Made by a program: the position numbers and the translations under genes. Under the pieces are notes generated by a model. It saw nothing but the letters and a program-made list of their open reading frames with translations, did no database searches and was not told where the DNA came from. DNA of 64,000 nucleotides from contig NZ_CP142523.1 of assembly GCF_036885605.1 (NCBI RefSeq), positions 1,426,001-1,490,000 of the forward strand. The letters are read 5' to 3'. This document shows positions 55,918 to 63,990 of this stretch, in pieces. The stretch is from Janthinobacterium sp. TB1-E2. Its GTDB lineage: Bacteria; Pseudomonadota; Gammaproteobacteria; Burkholderiales; Burkholderiaceae_D. Each line of letters begins with the position of its first letter. Within the stretch, counting starts at the first letter, position 1.

Positions 55918-56703
55918 ATGGCTATCGGATTGATCATCATTGGCGACGAAATCCTGTCGGGCAAGCGCACGGACCAGCATTTCCCGAAAGTAGTAAGCAT
56001 GCTCAAGGCGCGGGGCTTGCAGCTGAGCTGGGCGGAATACGTGGGCGACGAGCCAGCCCGCCTGGTCGCCTTGCTCAAACGCAGCTTTGCCAGCGGCGAC
56101 ATCGTCTTCAGCTTTGGCGGCATCGGCGCCACGCCGGACGACCATACGCGCCAGGCGGCGGCCGATGCGCTGGGTTTGCCGCTGGTGCTGCATCCGCAGG
56201 GCAAGCTCAATATCCAGCAACGGATCACGGAAATGGGTGAAGAGGCGGGCGTGCCAGCCGATTTGAACTCGCCGGAAAACCTGCACCGCCTGAAAATGGC
56301 GGAATTTGTCGAAGGCGCCGAGCTGATTCCGAATCCGTACAACAAGATTGCGGGCTTTGCCGTGCGCGAGCATTATTTCGTGCCCGGCTTTCCCGTCATG
56401 TCCTGGCCCATGATCGAATGGGTGCTCGACACGCATTATGCGCACCTGTTCAACCAGGTGCCGCACGCGGAACATGCCTTGCTCGTGTACGAAACGGCCG
56501 AATCGCTGCTCACGCCGCTGATGGTGCGCCTGGAAGCGGAGTTCCCGCTGATCAAGGTGTTCAGCCTGCCCAGCGTGGGCGATGCGCAGACGCGCCGGCA
56601 TATCGAACTGGGCGTCAAGGGTGAGCCCGCGCAGGCCGCCGCCGCCTTTGCGCAGATGTGCGCCGCGCTCGATACCTTGCGGGCGGAATACACCACCATC
56701 TGA
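55918..56703 (+). CDS. CinA-type competence/damage-inducible protein (molybdopterin-binding-like domain)
   Basis: The 261-residue protein has the N-terminal CinA/MoeA-like domain: MAIGLIIIGDEILSGKRTDQHFPKVVSMLKARGLQLSWAEYVGDEPARL, then GGIGATPDDHTRQAAADALG and a middle YFVPGFPVMSWPMIEWVL. This fold binds molybdopterin or nucleotide-like ligands in other proteins; here a nicotinamide or pyrophosphatase role is possible. It starts 31 nt after the EI24 stop with AGGA upstream. It lacks the C-terminal nicotinamide-nucleotide deamidase domain of full-length CinA. Confidence 0.87.
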   Translation: MAIGLIIIGDEILSGKRTDQHFPKVVSMLKARGLQLSWAEYVGDEPARLVALLKRSFASGDIVFSFGGIGATPDDHTRQAAADALGLPLVLHPQGKLNIQQRITEMGEEAGVPADLNSPENLHRLKMAEFVEGAELIPNPYNKIAGFAVREHYFVPGFPVMSWPMIEWVLDTHYAHLFNQVPHAEHALLVYETAESLLTPLMVRLEAEFPLIKVFSLPSVGDAQTRRHIELGVKGEPAQAAAAFAQMCAALDTLRAEYTTI

Positions 56704-57067
56704 GATGCGGCCAGCCCGGCGCCGGCGGCTTTTTCGCTGGCGCTCAGCCCGCTTTGCATCTATGTACGCAAGCGTACATTCCAAGACGTTGTTTTTTTGC
56801 GAAAATCTTCAATGAAGCAAGATTTTTGTGTGCGCTCGTCAGTCGTTTTCATGCCGATGTGGTGGAATGGTGAACAGGGGCCTTGCGTGTCAAACGCGGG
56901 GTCGCCTGCCTGTGCAGTAGCGTGTTTTTTTGATTCACCGGTATGGACATCATGTTAAGCAAGCTTTGTTGTGACCGGCCCTGGCTGGCCCTCGTCTTAT
57001 CCCGCGCGGAGCGGTATCGCTACCGCATTTCCCGCGCCGTCCAAACCCAACCTTACCCCAGCATCCC
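56704..57067. other. Gene-free region upstream of the penicillin-binding protein
   Basis: 364 bases with no gene. Notable is the palindrome at 56762-56779 (see separate entry). The region is likely the promoter of the PBP gene; no convincing sigma-70 hexamer pair stands out. Confidence 0.5.
56762..56779. promoter_or_regulatory. Operator-like palindrome ATGTACGC-AA-GCGTACAT
   Basis: Perfect 8-bp inverted repeat with a 2-bp spacer. The short spacer and symmetry resemble TetR-type operators or a short hairpin. It lies 290 bp upstream of the PBP gene; no TetR gene is adjacent. Confidence 0.55.
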
Positions 57068-60000
57068 ATGAAAGACACAGGCGTCAATCTGGCCGCGCAA
57101 GAGCGGCCCCCTTCTGATCCACTCCCCGACACGGGCGCCGAGGCGCCGCCGCCGGCAAGTCCTCCGAAGAAGCGCCGTTCGCGCATCTGGCCCATCTTTG
57201 CCATCATCGTGCTGGCGCTGATCGCCGGCGTGGCGTGGTTCGTCATGCGCGAAGTGCGCACCTCGGCCCTGCAGGCGGAATTCTTCACGCGCCTGGACCG
57301 CCAGCTGGCGTTCAAGGTCGAGCCTGGCCCCGCACCGGCGGGCGCCATCCGCTATCCGCAGCACGGGCCCTACGACGAGCGGCTCGGCTATGCCAGCCTG
57401 CCGGACTTCATCACCAAGCTCAACGCCCGCGACTATGCCGTCACGGCGCAGGCGCGCATGTCGCCGAAGATGGTGCAACTGGTCGACCGGGGCATCTTTG
57501 CCACGTATCACGAGAAAAACCGCGCCGGACTGACCATCCTCGATTGCCGCGCCGCGCCTCTGTTCGCGGCCAGCTATCCCGAGCGCATGTTTGACGGCTT
57601 TGCCGAAGCGCCACCCGCGCTCGTGCAAAGCCTGCTCTTCATCGAAAACCGCGAGTTGCTCGACCCGGGCACACCCGAGCGCAATCCGGCTGTGGAATGG
57701 GACCGCCTGAGCAAGGCTGTCCTCGACAAGGCGCTGAACCTGTTCGGCGGCCACCGCAGTGGCGGCGGCAGCACCCTGGCCACGCAGATTGAAAAATACC
57801 GGCATTCGGAAGATGGCCGCACCAGTTCCATGCAGGACAAGCTGCTGCAGATGATTTCGGCCAGCCTGCGCTCGTACCAGGATGGCGAAAACACCATGGA
57901 AGCGCGGCGCAAGATCGTCGTCAATTACCTGAACACCGTGCCGCTGTCGGCAAAGAGCGGTTTTGGCGAAGTCAACGGCATCGGCGACGGCATGTGGGTC
58001 TGGTATGGCCGTCCATTTGCCGAAGTGAAAACTTTGCTCAAAGGTAAGATGGACCAGCCGGGCAGCGCGCTGGCCTACAAGCAGGCGCTGAGTTTGCTGA
58101 TCGCGCAGCGCCGTCCTTCGCATTACTTGGTGGCTGGCGGTGCCGACCTGGAAGAATTGACCAACAGCCATCTGCGTCTGCTGGCGCAAGCGGGCGTGAT
58201 TTCGCCGCAGCTGCGCGATGCGGCCATCGCCGAAAAGCTGCGTCCGTCGACGGCCTCGGGCGTGCAATCGGAAGCGTCGACCTCGTTTGTCACGCGCAAG
58301 GCCTCGAATGCCGTGCGCAACCATCTGGCCAGCATGCTCGGTGATCCGCGCCTGTACAACCTCGACCGCCTCGACCTGAAAGTGGTCAGCACGCTCGACG
58401 CGCAGGCGCAAAACGCCGTCACCAAGGTCTTGCGCGAGCTGCGCGACCCGGAAGTGGCGAAGGCGGCCGGCCTGACGGGCAAGGGCATGCTGGGCAATGG
58501 CGACCCGGCCAATGTGGTCTACAGCTTTACCTTGCTGCAAAAGGGCGACCAGGCCAACTTGCTGCGCGTGCAGACCGATAACTACGACCAGCCGCTCGAC
58601 ATCAACGAGGGCGCCAAGCTGGACCTCGGTTCCACGGCCAAGCTGCGCACCCTGGTCACGTATATGGACATCATCGACCAGCTGCACCAGCGCTACAGCG
58701 GCATGGGCGCCGCCGAGCTGGGCAAGATCGCCGTCGATCCGAAGGACATGCTGTCGCAGTGGGCGATTGCCTATCTGAAACCGTTGGCGCTCGGTGAGGC
58801 GCGCAACCTGCCCGCCATGCTGGCGGCCGCCATGGAGCGCAAATATTCGGGCAACCCGGGCGAAGGCTTCTTCACGGGCGGCGGTTTGCACCACTTCGGC
58901 AACTTCTCCAAGCTCGACGACAGCCGCATCATGACGGTGCAGCAGGCGCTGCGCCAGTCGACCAACCTGGTATTCGTGCGCCTGATGCGCGACGTGGCCC
59001 GCTACTACATGTTTTCGCGCCCCGACTCCTCGGCCTCGCTGCTGGCGGACGCGGACGATCCGCGCCGGGCCCAGTACCTGAGCCGTTTTGCCGACAAGGA
59101 AGGGCGCGAATTCCTGCACCGCTTCTACCAGAAGTACCGCGGCAAGAGCGTTGACGAGCAGGAAAAGATCCTGCTGGCCAGTATCCGCCCGACACCCGTG
59201 CGCCTGGCCAATATCTTCCGCACCGTCAATCCGAAGGGGACCGTGGCGGAATTCGGCGATTTCCTCAACGCCAACCTGACGTCGCAAAACGAAGTGCCGC
59301 CCGAGCGCGTGGCCAAGATGTACCAGCAGTACGCGATGGAAAACTGGTCGCTGGCCGACCGCGGCTACCTGGCCAATGTGCATCCGCTGGAACTGTGGAT
59401 GGTGGCGTACCTGCGCCAGCACGAAGGCTCGACACTGTCGCAGATGGTGGCGGCCAGCGAGAAGGAACGCCAGGAAGTGTATAAATGGCTGTTCAATACG
59501 CACCGCAAGCATGCGCAGGACCGCCGCATCGCCAACTTGCTGGAAGTGGAAGGTTTCCTGGAAATCCACCGCCAGTGGAAGAAGATGGGCTATCCGTTCG
59601 ATTCGCTCGTGCCGTCGTATGCGACGACCCTGGGCGCGTCGGCCGACCGTCCCGCCGCGCTGGCCGAGCTGATGGGCATCATCATCAACGACGGTGTGCG
59701 CAAACCGAGCGTGCGCATCGATTCCATGCATTTCGCCGCCAACACGCCGTACGACACGATGGTCAAGCGGGGCAGCAAGGTGGAAGCGGAGCAAGTGTTG
59801 TCACCGGACGTGGCACGCGCCGTCGCCAAGGCCATCCGCGAAGTGGTGTCGGACGGCACGGCGAAACGGGCGAAGACGGCGTTTGTCGGCGCTGACGGCG
59901 TGCCGATCCCCATGGGCGGCAAGACGGGTACGGGCGACCAGCGCTTCGACGTGTATGGCGCTGGCGGCCGCCTGATCGAATCTCGCTACGTGAATCGTTC

Positions 60001-60196
60001 CGCCACGTTCGTGTTCAATATCGGCGAGCGCTTCTACGGCAGCATGACGGCGTATGTGCGGGGACCGGAATCGAAGAACTACGATTTCACGAGCGCCTTG
60101 CCCGTGCAATTGCTGGTGTCGCTTGCGCCAAGCCTGATGCCGCTGATCGAAGCGCCTGCTCCGGCCGAAGGCGTGGCCAAGCAGTGCACGAATTAG
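57068..60196 (+). CDS. Large class A-type penicillin-binding protein (transglycosylase/transpeptidase)
   Basis: A 1042-residue protein anchored by one membrane helix (residues ~40-60, IWPIFAIIVLALIAGVAWF). The transglycosylase part includes E193 in FIENREL and GGGSTLATQIEKY near residue 232. The transpeptidase has the catalytic S522-TAK525 (DLGSTAKLRT), S631-TN (RQSTNLVF) and K952-TG (MGGKTGTGD). Both activities look intact: it would polymerise and cross-link peptidoglycan outside the inner membrane. A 321-residue gap between STN and KTG is far longer than usual, filled with helix-rich sequence. The cytoplasmic tail is proline-rich. Confidence 0.9.
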   Translation: MKDTGVNLAAQERPPSDPLPDTGAEAPPPASPPKKRRSRIWPIFAIIVLALIAGVAWFVMREVRTSALQAEFFTRLDRQLAFKVEPGPAPAGAIRYPQHGPYDERLGYASLPDFITKLNARDYAVTAQARMSPKMVQLVDRGIFATYHEKNRAGLTILDCRAAPLFAASYPERMFDGFAEAPPALVQSLLFIENRELLDPGTPERNPAVEWDRLSKAVLDKALNLFGGHRSGGGSTLATQIEKYRHSEDGRTSSMQDKLLQMISASLRSYQDGENTMEARRKIVVNYLNTVPLSAKSGFGEVNGIGDGMWVWYGRPFAEVKTLLKGKMDQPGSALAYKQALSLLIAQRRPSHYLVAGGADLEELTNSHLRLLAQAGVISPQLRDAAIAEKLRPSTASGVQSEASTSFVTRKASNAVRNHLASMLGDPRLYNLDRLDLKVVSTLDAQAQNAVTKVLRELRDPEVAKAAGLTGKGMLGNGDPANVVYSFTLLQKGDQANLLRVQTDNYDQPLDINEGAKLDLGSTAKLRTLVTYMDIIDQLHQRYSGMGAAELGKIAVDPKDMLSQWAIAYLKPLALGEARNLPAMLAAAMERKYSGNPGEGFFTGGGLHHFGNFSKLDDSRIMTVQQALRQSTNLVFVRLMRDVARYYMFSRPDSSASLLADADDPRRAQYLSRFADKEGREFLHRFYQKYRGKSVDEQEKILLASIRPTPVRLANIFRTVNPKGTVAEFGDFLNANLTSQNEVPPERVAKMYQQYAMENWSLADRGYLANVHPLELWMVAYLRQHEGSTLSQMVAASEKERQEVYKWLFNTHRKHAQDRRIANLLEVEGFLEIHRQWKKMGYPFDSLVPSYATTLGASADRPAALAELMGIIINDGVRKPSVRIDSMHFAANTPYDTMVKRGSKVEAEQVLSPDVARAVAKAIREVVSDGTAKRAKTAFVGADGVPIPMGGKTGTGDQRFDVYGAGGRLIESRYVNRSATFVFNIGERFYGSMTAYVRGPESKNYDFTSALPVQLLVSLAPSLMPLIEAPAPAEGVAKQCTN

Positions 60197-60217
60197 CCGC
60201 TGGCAGGCAGTTGCAGC

Positions 60218-60245
60218 AAAACGCCGGCGTTCACGCCGGCGTTTT
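60218..60245. terminator. Bidirectional intrinsic terminator between PBP and GST genes
   Basis: AAAACGCCGGCG (60218-60229), loop TTCA, CGCCGGCGTTTT (60234-60245), then four more T. A 12-bp stem placed between two convergent genes. Confidence 0.92.
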
Positions 60246-60247
60246 TT

Positions 60248-60853
60248 TTAGCCGGCAAACACGGCCGTCTTGTCCGCCAGGCGTGCGTGGTAGGCGGCGA
60301 TGGCAGGATAGTCGGGACGCTGCAGCGGTGCCATCAGCCAGCGCTTGACGGACAAGCCCAGCACGATATCGGCCAAGGTGAACGTTTCGCCGCAGACGAA
60401 GGCGCCCGTGCGCTGCAGCTGCTGTTCCAGCACGCCCATCATCTTGTTCCAGCCGGCAATGCCGGCCGCCAGCTGCGCCGCATCCTGGTGTGCCGGGCTC
60501 TGGCGCACCAGCGACATGAAGGCGTAGCGCCAGCTGTTGTTCAAATCGCCCATTTGCCAATCCATCCATTTTTCCACTTCCGCGCGGGCGCGGGGCGTGC
60601 TTGGCAGCAAGTCGTCGCGGCCCGCCTGGGCGCACAGGTAGCGGCATATCGTGTTCGATTCCCACAGCACCAGGTCGCCATCGAGCAGCACGGGCACCAT
60701 GGCGTTCGGGTTCAAGGCCAGGAAAGCCGGGTCGTCCGTGCCGCGAAAGCCGCTGCCCCAGTCTTCGCGTTCGTACGGCAAGTCGAGTTCATCGCATGTC
60801 CACAGGACCTTGCGGACATTGATCGAGGCGGCTTTTCCAAGAATTTTCAGCAT
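60248..60853 (-). CDS. Glutathione S-transferase family protein
   Basis: The protein has 201 residues in two GST-type domains: thioredoxin-like N-terminal ([58 protein letters not shown]) and an all-helix C-terminal domain ([16 protein letters not shown]). The ESNTI motif binds the glutathione gamma-glutamyl part. ATG 60853 has GGAG 7-8 nt upstream; upstream in-frame sequence is not GST-like. The cytosolic detoxification role is generic; no substrate can be given. Confidence 0.9.
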   Translation of the reverse strand: MLKILGKAASINVRKVLWTCDELDLPYEREDWGSGFRGTDDPAFLALNPNAMVPVLLDGDLVLWESNTICRYLCAQAGRDDLLPSTPRARAEVEKWMDWQMGDLNNSWRYAFMSLVRQSPAHQDAAQLAAGIAGWNKMMGVLEQQLQRTGAFVCGETFTLADIVLGLSVKRWLMAPLQRPDYPAIAAYHARLADKTAVFAG

Positions 60854-60963
60854 GCGGGGCTCCAGAGGGCAGGTGGTCGATCTTGCACTGTAGCGGATTT
60901 GGCCACGCCGCGCATGTGAAAGTGCCTTGCATAGTTGAGGTTTTCTTGGCATCGTAGCCACCC

Positions 60964-62337
60964 ATGAAACCTATGCGCCACCACATGTCCAAAATCCTCG
61001 CGTTCAGCCGCTTTTCCGTGCGCGATTTCCTCGCCACCGCCGGTCCCACCTTGCTGCTGGTCGGCGCGTTTTGCGCGCTCGCTTACTGGCTGGTCGACCC
61101 GGCGCCACCGCGCCAGGTAAGCCTGTCGACGGGGCAAGACAACAGCGCCTATGAAGAGTTCGGCAAAAAATATGTGGCCACCCTGGCCAAGCACGGCATC
61201 AAGGTGACCTTGCAGCCGTCGCTGGGTTCGCAGGACAATCTGCAGCGCTTAAATAGCGGCAAGACCGATATCGCCTTCGTGCAAAGCGGCTCGACGGAGC
61301 ACGAGGATGCCGAGCGCCACGGCCTGATTTCCCTGGGCAGCCTGTTTACGGAACCTGTCTGGCTCTTTATGCGCGAAGACAAGGCGGTGACGGAGCTGGC
61401 GCAATTGAAGGGCATGAAGATCAACCTGGGACCGGAAGGCACGGGCGTGCCCGGCCTGTTCCGGCAATTGCTGTCCGTTAATGGCGTGGAGGCGAACGAG
61501 CTGACGGTGAGCGACTTGCAAAACACGCCTGCCACCGTGGAGCTGCTGGAAGGGCGCATCGATGGCCTCGTGTTCAGTTCGGCGCCGGAAGCGCCGCTGA
61601 TCCAGATGCTGCTGCAAACGCCGGGCATCAAGCTGTTTGATTTTTCACAAGCGGAGGCGTACACGCGGCGTTTGCCTTTCCTCACGCATGTCGTCTTGCC
61701 GCGCGGCATAGTCGACCTGGGGCAGAACATTCCTGCGCAGGATTATCATCTGATCGCGCCGACGGCCACCTTAGTCGCGCGCGAAGACTTGCATCCGGCC
61801 CTCGTTGACCTGTTCGTGCAGGCGGCGGCCCGTATCCATGGCGGCACGGGCTGGTTCCAGCAGCAGGGGCAGTTCCCGTCCGCGCGCTACACGGAAATTC
61901 CCGTGGCACCGGAAGCGCTGAAATTTTACAAGGATGGCGCGCCAGTGCTGCAGCGCTATATGAGTTTCTGGCTGGCCAATTTCTTTGACCGTATGTGGGT
62001 GCTGGTGGTGGCGCTCGGTGCCTTGATCCTGCCCCTGTCGCGCGTCGTGCCGCCGCTGTATGTATGGCGCATCCGCTCGCGCGTGTACCGCTGGTATGGC
62101 CAGTTGCGCACGGTCGAGCAGGCGCTGGAGGACGTGCCGCCAGAGCAGCGCGCGCAAGTGTATGCGGCGCAATTGAAGCGGCTCGATCAGATCGAGGAAA
62201 TGGTCAACCAGATCTCGATTCCCCTGTCGTTTGCCGATGGCCTGTATGGCTTGCGCAGCCACATCAATTTCGTGCGCAAGCGCATTCTGTCCCTGATGGG
62301 CGAGCACCCTGCCGCTGAGGTGGGCGAGCCGGCCTGA
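60964..62337 (+). CDS. TAXI-family TRAP-type solute-binding protein, membrane-anchored
   Basis: A 457-residue protein. An N-terminal helix (~24-45, [18 protein letters not shown]) precedes a TAXI-type binding domain ([58 protein letters not shown] ... [15 protein letters not shown]). A second hydrophobic stretch follows near residue 345 ([20 protein letters not shown]) and then a basic helical tail rich in Arg and Glu. Soluble TAXI proteins normally feed a TRAP permease; none is nearby. The extra helix suggests a sensor or tethered component. The start codon is uncertain; ATG 60985 is possible. Confidence 0.8.
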   Translation: MKPMRHHMSKILAFSRFSVRDFLATAGPTLLLVGAFCALAYWLVDPAPPRQVSLSTGQDNSAYEEFGKKYVATLAKHGIKVTLQPSLGSQDNLQRLNSGKTDIAFVQSGSTEHEDAERHGLISLGSLFTEPVWLFMREDKAVTELAQLKGMKINLGPEGTGVPGLFRQLLSVNGVEANELTVSDLQNTPATVELLEGRIDGLVFSSAPEAPLIQMLLQTPGIKLFDFSQAEAYTRRLPFLTHVVLPRGIVDLGQNIPAQDYHLIAPTATLVAREDLHPALVDLFVQAAARIHGGTGWFQQQGQFPSARYTEIPVAPEALKFYKDGAPVLQRYMSFWLANFFDRMWVLVVALGALILPLSRVVPPLYVWRIRSRVYRWYGQLRTVEQALEDVPPEQRAQVYAAQLKRLDQIEEMVNQISIPLSFADGLYGLRSHINFVRKRILSLMGEHPAAEVGEPA

Positions 62338-62358
62338 GCGATTAACTCGCTTAACAAC

Positions 62359-62472
62359 GCCTAACAAAACCGTAGCGAGCGGAAGGAAGTTGTGGTTGAG
62401 AAGCGCAGCTGTACGAAGGTACAGTGAGCATCGCAGACCGCAAATTACGACGCGTAGTAGGTTTTGATAGGC
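62359..62472. repeat. 114-bp imperfect hairpin element with near-perfect terminal inverted repeats
   Basis: Left end GCCTAACAAAACC (62359-62371) and right end GGTTTTGATAGGC (62460-62472) are inverted copies with one mismatch. Inside, GCTGTAC-GAAG-GTACAG forms the tip, and the arms GTTGTGGTTG and CAGACCGCAAATTAC pair imperfectly. It fills the gap between the convergent TAXI and antitoxin genes, ending 3 bases before the antitoxin stop. It has the size and ends of a MITE or a dispersed intergenic repeat; no direct target duplication is obvious. Confidence 0.75.
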
Positions 62473-62475
62473 GTA

Positions 62476-62760
62476 CTAAATGAGGGTGATCGACAGCTTG
62501 CGTCCAACCAGCGCGGCGGCTCGCTCCAGGGTCGACAGGGTTACGTCGCTGCTGGGGTCGAGCAGGCGGTCGAGCTGCGAGCGGCTCGTCTGCAGCAGGG
62601 CCGCCATGCGCGTCTTCGACATCGCTTGTTCCTGCATCGCCTGCGTCAGTTGCCAGGCGATCACTTCCTTGATGGCACGGTTTTGCGTTTGCTCGAAAAT
62701 GCCTTCTTCCTTGAGGAAGTCGTCGAGACTGCTGCCGAGGTGGGGAGCGGTGGCGTTCAT
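62476..62760 (-). CDS. higA: XRE-family antitoxin (HigA-like)
   Basis: A 94-residue helix-turn-helix protein: AIKEVIAWQLTQAMQEQAMSKTRMAALLQTSRSQLDRLLDPSSDVTLSTLERAAALVGRKLSITLI, with the Cro/C1 recognition helix around RSQLDRLL. Its start overlaps the upstream toxin stop by 4 nt, the order toxin-antitoxin typical of HigBA. It would neutralise the toxin and bind the palindromic operator. The assignment relies on family pattern and pairing; autoregulation is inferred. Confidence 0.85.
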   Translation of the reverse strand: MNATAPHLGSSLDDFLKEEGIFEQTQNRAIKEVIAWQLTQAMQEQAMSKTRMAALLQTSRSQLDRLLDPSSDVTLSTLERAAALVGRKLSITLI

Positions 62761-63116
62761 GTCAGTTCCTTGTAGCGTTTGCGGGCCAGCGCCAGGTCGT
62801 CATCGGGCGTGGCGCGGGTTTTCTTGAGAAAGCCGTGCAGCGCCACCAGGCAGTCGCCATGATGGCAGATCAGTACGCGGGCGAAACGGTTGCCGGGGTT
62901 GCCGGGCAGGCTGCTGCGTACTTCCGACAATCCTTGCCCCAAATGGCGGCACAGGGGCATGCCCACGGGCCAGCGCCACTGCGCATGCATCAAGTCTTGT
63001 CCGATCACATGGCGCTCTTCGATGGGCAAGGACTTGAGCCAGTCTCGCACGGGTTCGCCGCCATTGCCATTCGCATAGAACAGCAGGGTCATTTGGCGCA
63101 AGCCGGAAGCATCCAT
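62757..63116 (-). CDS. higB: HigB/DUF891-type toxin
   Basis: A 119-residue RelE/HigB-like protein of the phage-derived Gp49/DUF891 group. The core motifs are GEPVRDWLKSLPIEERHVIGQDL, MPLCRHLGQGLSEVRSSLPGNPGNRFARVLICHHGDCLVALHGFLKKTRATPDDDLALARKRY, with HGFLKKTRATP the recognisable active-site strand. It is a probable ribosome-dependent mRNA interferase. A GAGG site lies 6 nt before the ATG. It is the first gene of the pair. Confidence 0.87.
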   Translation of the reverse strand: MDASGLRQMTLLFYANGNGGEPVRDWLKSLPIEERHVIGQDLMHAQWRWPVGMPLCRHLGQGLSEVRSSLPGNPGNRFARVLICHHGDCLVALHGFLKKTRATPDDDLALARKRYKELT

Positions 63117-63130
63117 GACGCACCTCTACG

Positions 63131-63150
63131 GTGTACTATATAAGGTACAC
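63131..63150. promoter_or_regulatory. Operator of the higBA pair
   Basis: GTGTAC (63131-63136), TATATAAG, GTACAC (63145-63150): a perfect 6-bp inverted repeat with an AT-rich spacer that may contain the -10 box, 15 bases before the toxin start. Likely bound by the antitoxin or the complex. Confidence 0.72.
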
Positions 63151-63259
63151 ATTCGCAAGGAGAATTTGCGCCGCTCTTGAAAAAATCGGGCGCGCATGGA
63201 TGGTTGTAGCCGATAGCGGGCCGCAGGGTGGCCCGCCAGATCAAACACTGTTCAGATAG

Positions 63260-63721
63260 TCAGGCACCCAGCCAAGGCAACCCCGCCTTGCACCAGCCGC
63301 CGATCTGCTTGCGGTGGCCGTCGGCATCCTTGTCGCCCTCGAAGCCTTCGAGGATGTCGAAGCAGTGCAGGTAGCCGTGCTCGGTCGCCAGCTTGGCGGC
63401 ATGGCGCGAACGCACGCCGGAGCGGCACAGGAACAGCAGCACCTCGTCCTTGCCGGCCTGGGCGGCCAGTTGCGCGAGGAAATCGGGATTCGGCACGCCA
63501 CCGGGGTAGGTGGCCCACTGCACCGCACCATGCTGGGTATCGGCGATGTCGACCCGCCCCACCCAGTCGCGCTCGGCATTCGTGCGCACATCGATGAGCT
63601 TGACGGCGGGATCGCCCTGCAGCAAGTCATACGCTTCCTGCGGCGTGACGGCGCCGGCATACGGCGTACCTTCATTGGCCCGGCTGCGGGCGGTGGTCAG
63701 GATGTCGGCGGCGGTGGTCAT
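63260..63721 (-). CDS. Rhodanese-like sulfurtransferase
   Basis: This single rhodanese domain of 153 residues has the active-site loop C99-RSGVRSR (LLFLCRSGVRSRHAA) and the classic VKLIDVRTNAERDWVGRV near residue 40. Such proteins transfer sulfur or act in thiosulfate or cyanide handling. It is divergent from the region with NtrC-like sites. The Cys loop is intact, so it is probably active. The physiological sulfur acceptor is unknown. Confidence 0.93.
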   Translation of the reverse strand: MTTAADILTTARSRANEGTPYAGAVTPQEAYDLLQGDPAVKLIDVRTNAERDWVGRVDIADTQHGAVQWATYPGGVPNPDFLAQLAAQAGKDEVLLFLCRSGVRSRHAAKLATEHGYLHCFDILEGFEGDKDADGHRKQIGGWCKAGLPWLGA

Positions 63722-63794
63722 GGCGTCCTCAATGAAAGTGGGCAGGTGTGGTCGATTATAGTGCGCCGTCGGCGCCCCGCAAACGGGAAATCAC

Positions 63795-63892
63795 GGTGCA
63801 TGGCGCATGCACCATAACAAGGCAATTTTCAGGAATTGGCGCAAAATGCACAATAATGGTGCGTTATTCGTTTTTTGCACTTGCATAGTGCA
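63795..63892 (+). promoter_or_regulatory. Three NtrC-like binding sites
   Basis: Site A: GGTGCA-TGGCGCA-TGCACC (63795-63813), inverted order of half-sites. Site B: TGCAC-AATAAT-GGTGC (63847-63862). Site C: TGCAC-TTGCAT-AGTGCA (63876-63892). B and C follow the TGCAC-N6-GGTGCA spacing of enteric glnA enhancer sites. They lie 100-150 bp before a possible -24 box near 63991, as for enhancer-dependent sigma-54 promoters. Confidence 0.7.
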
Positions 63893-63990
63893 TTCTTGAT
63901 TTGACGCAAACCCAGCATGAAAATCGCGGGCAGGAAAACTTTCACTGGGATGGCCGGGTTTTGACCTTGGCGGCGACATCCCACTAGAAG

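Noticed and set aside
57053-59794. Long minus-strand open frame (~913 codons) opposite the penicillin-binding protein gene
   Set aside because: It is the antisense shadow of a real gene in GC-rich DNA: low-complexity, His/Arg/Gln-rich translation, no family resemblance and no ribosome site. The PBP motifs on the plus strand are intact.
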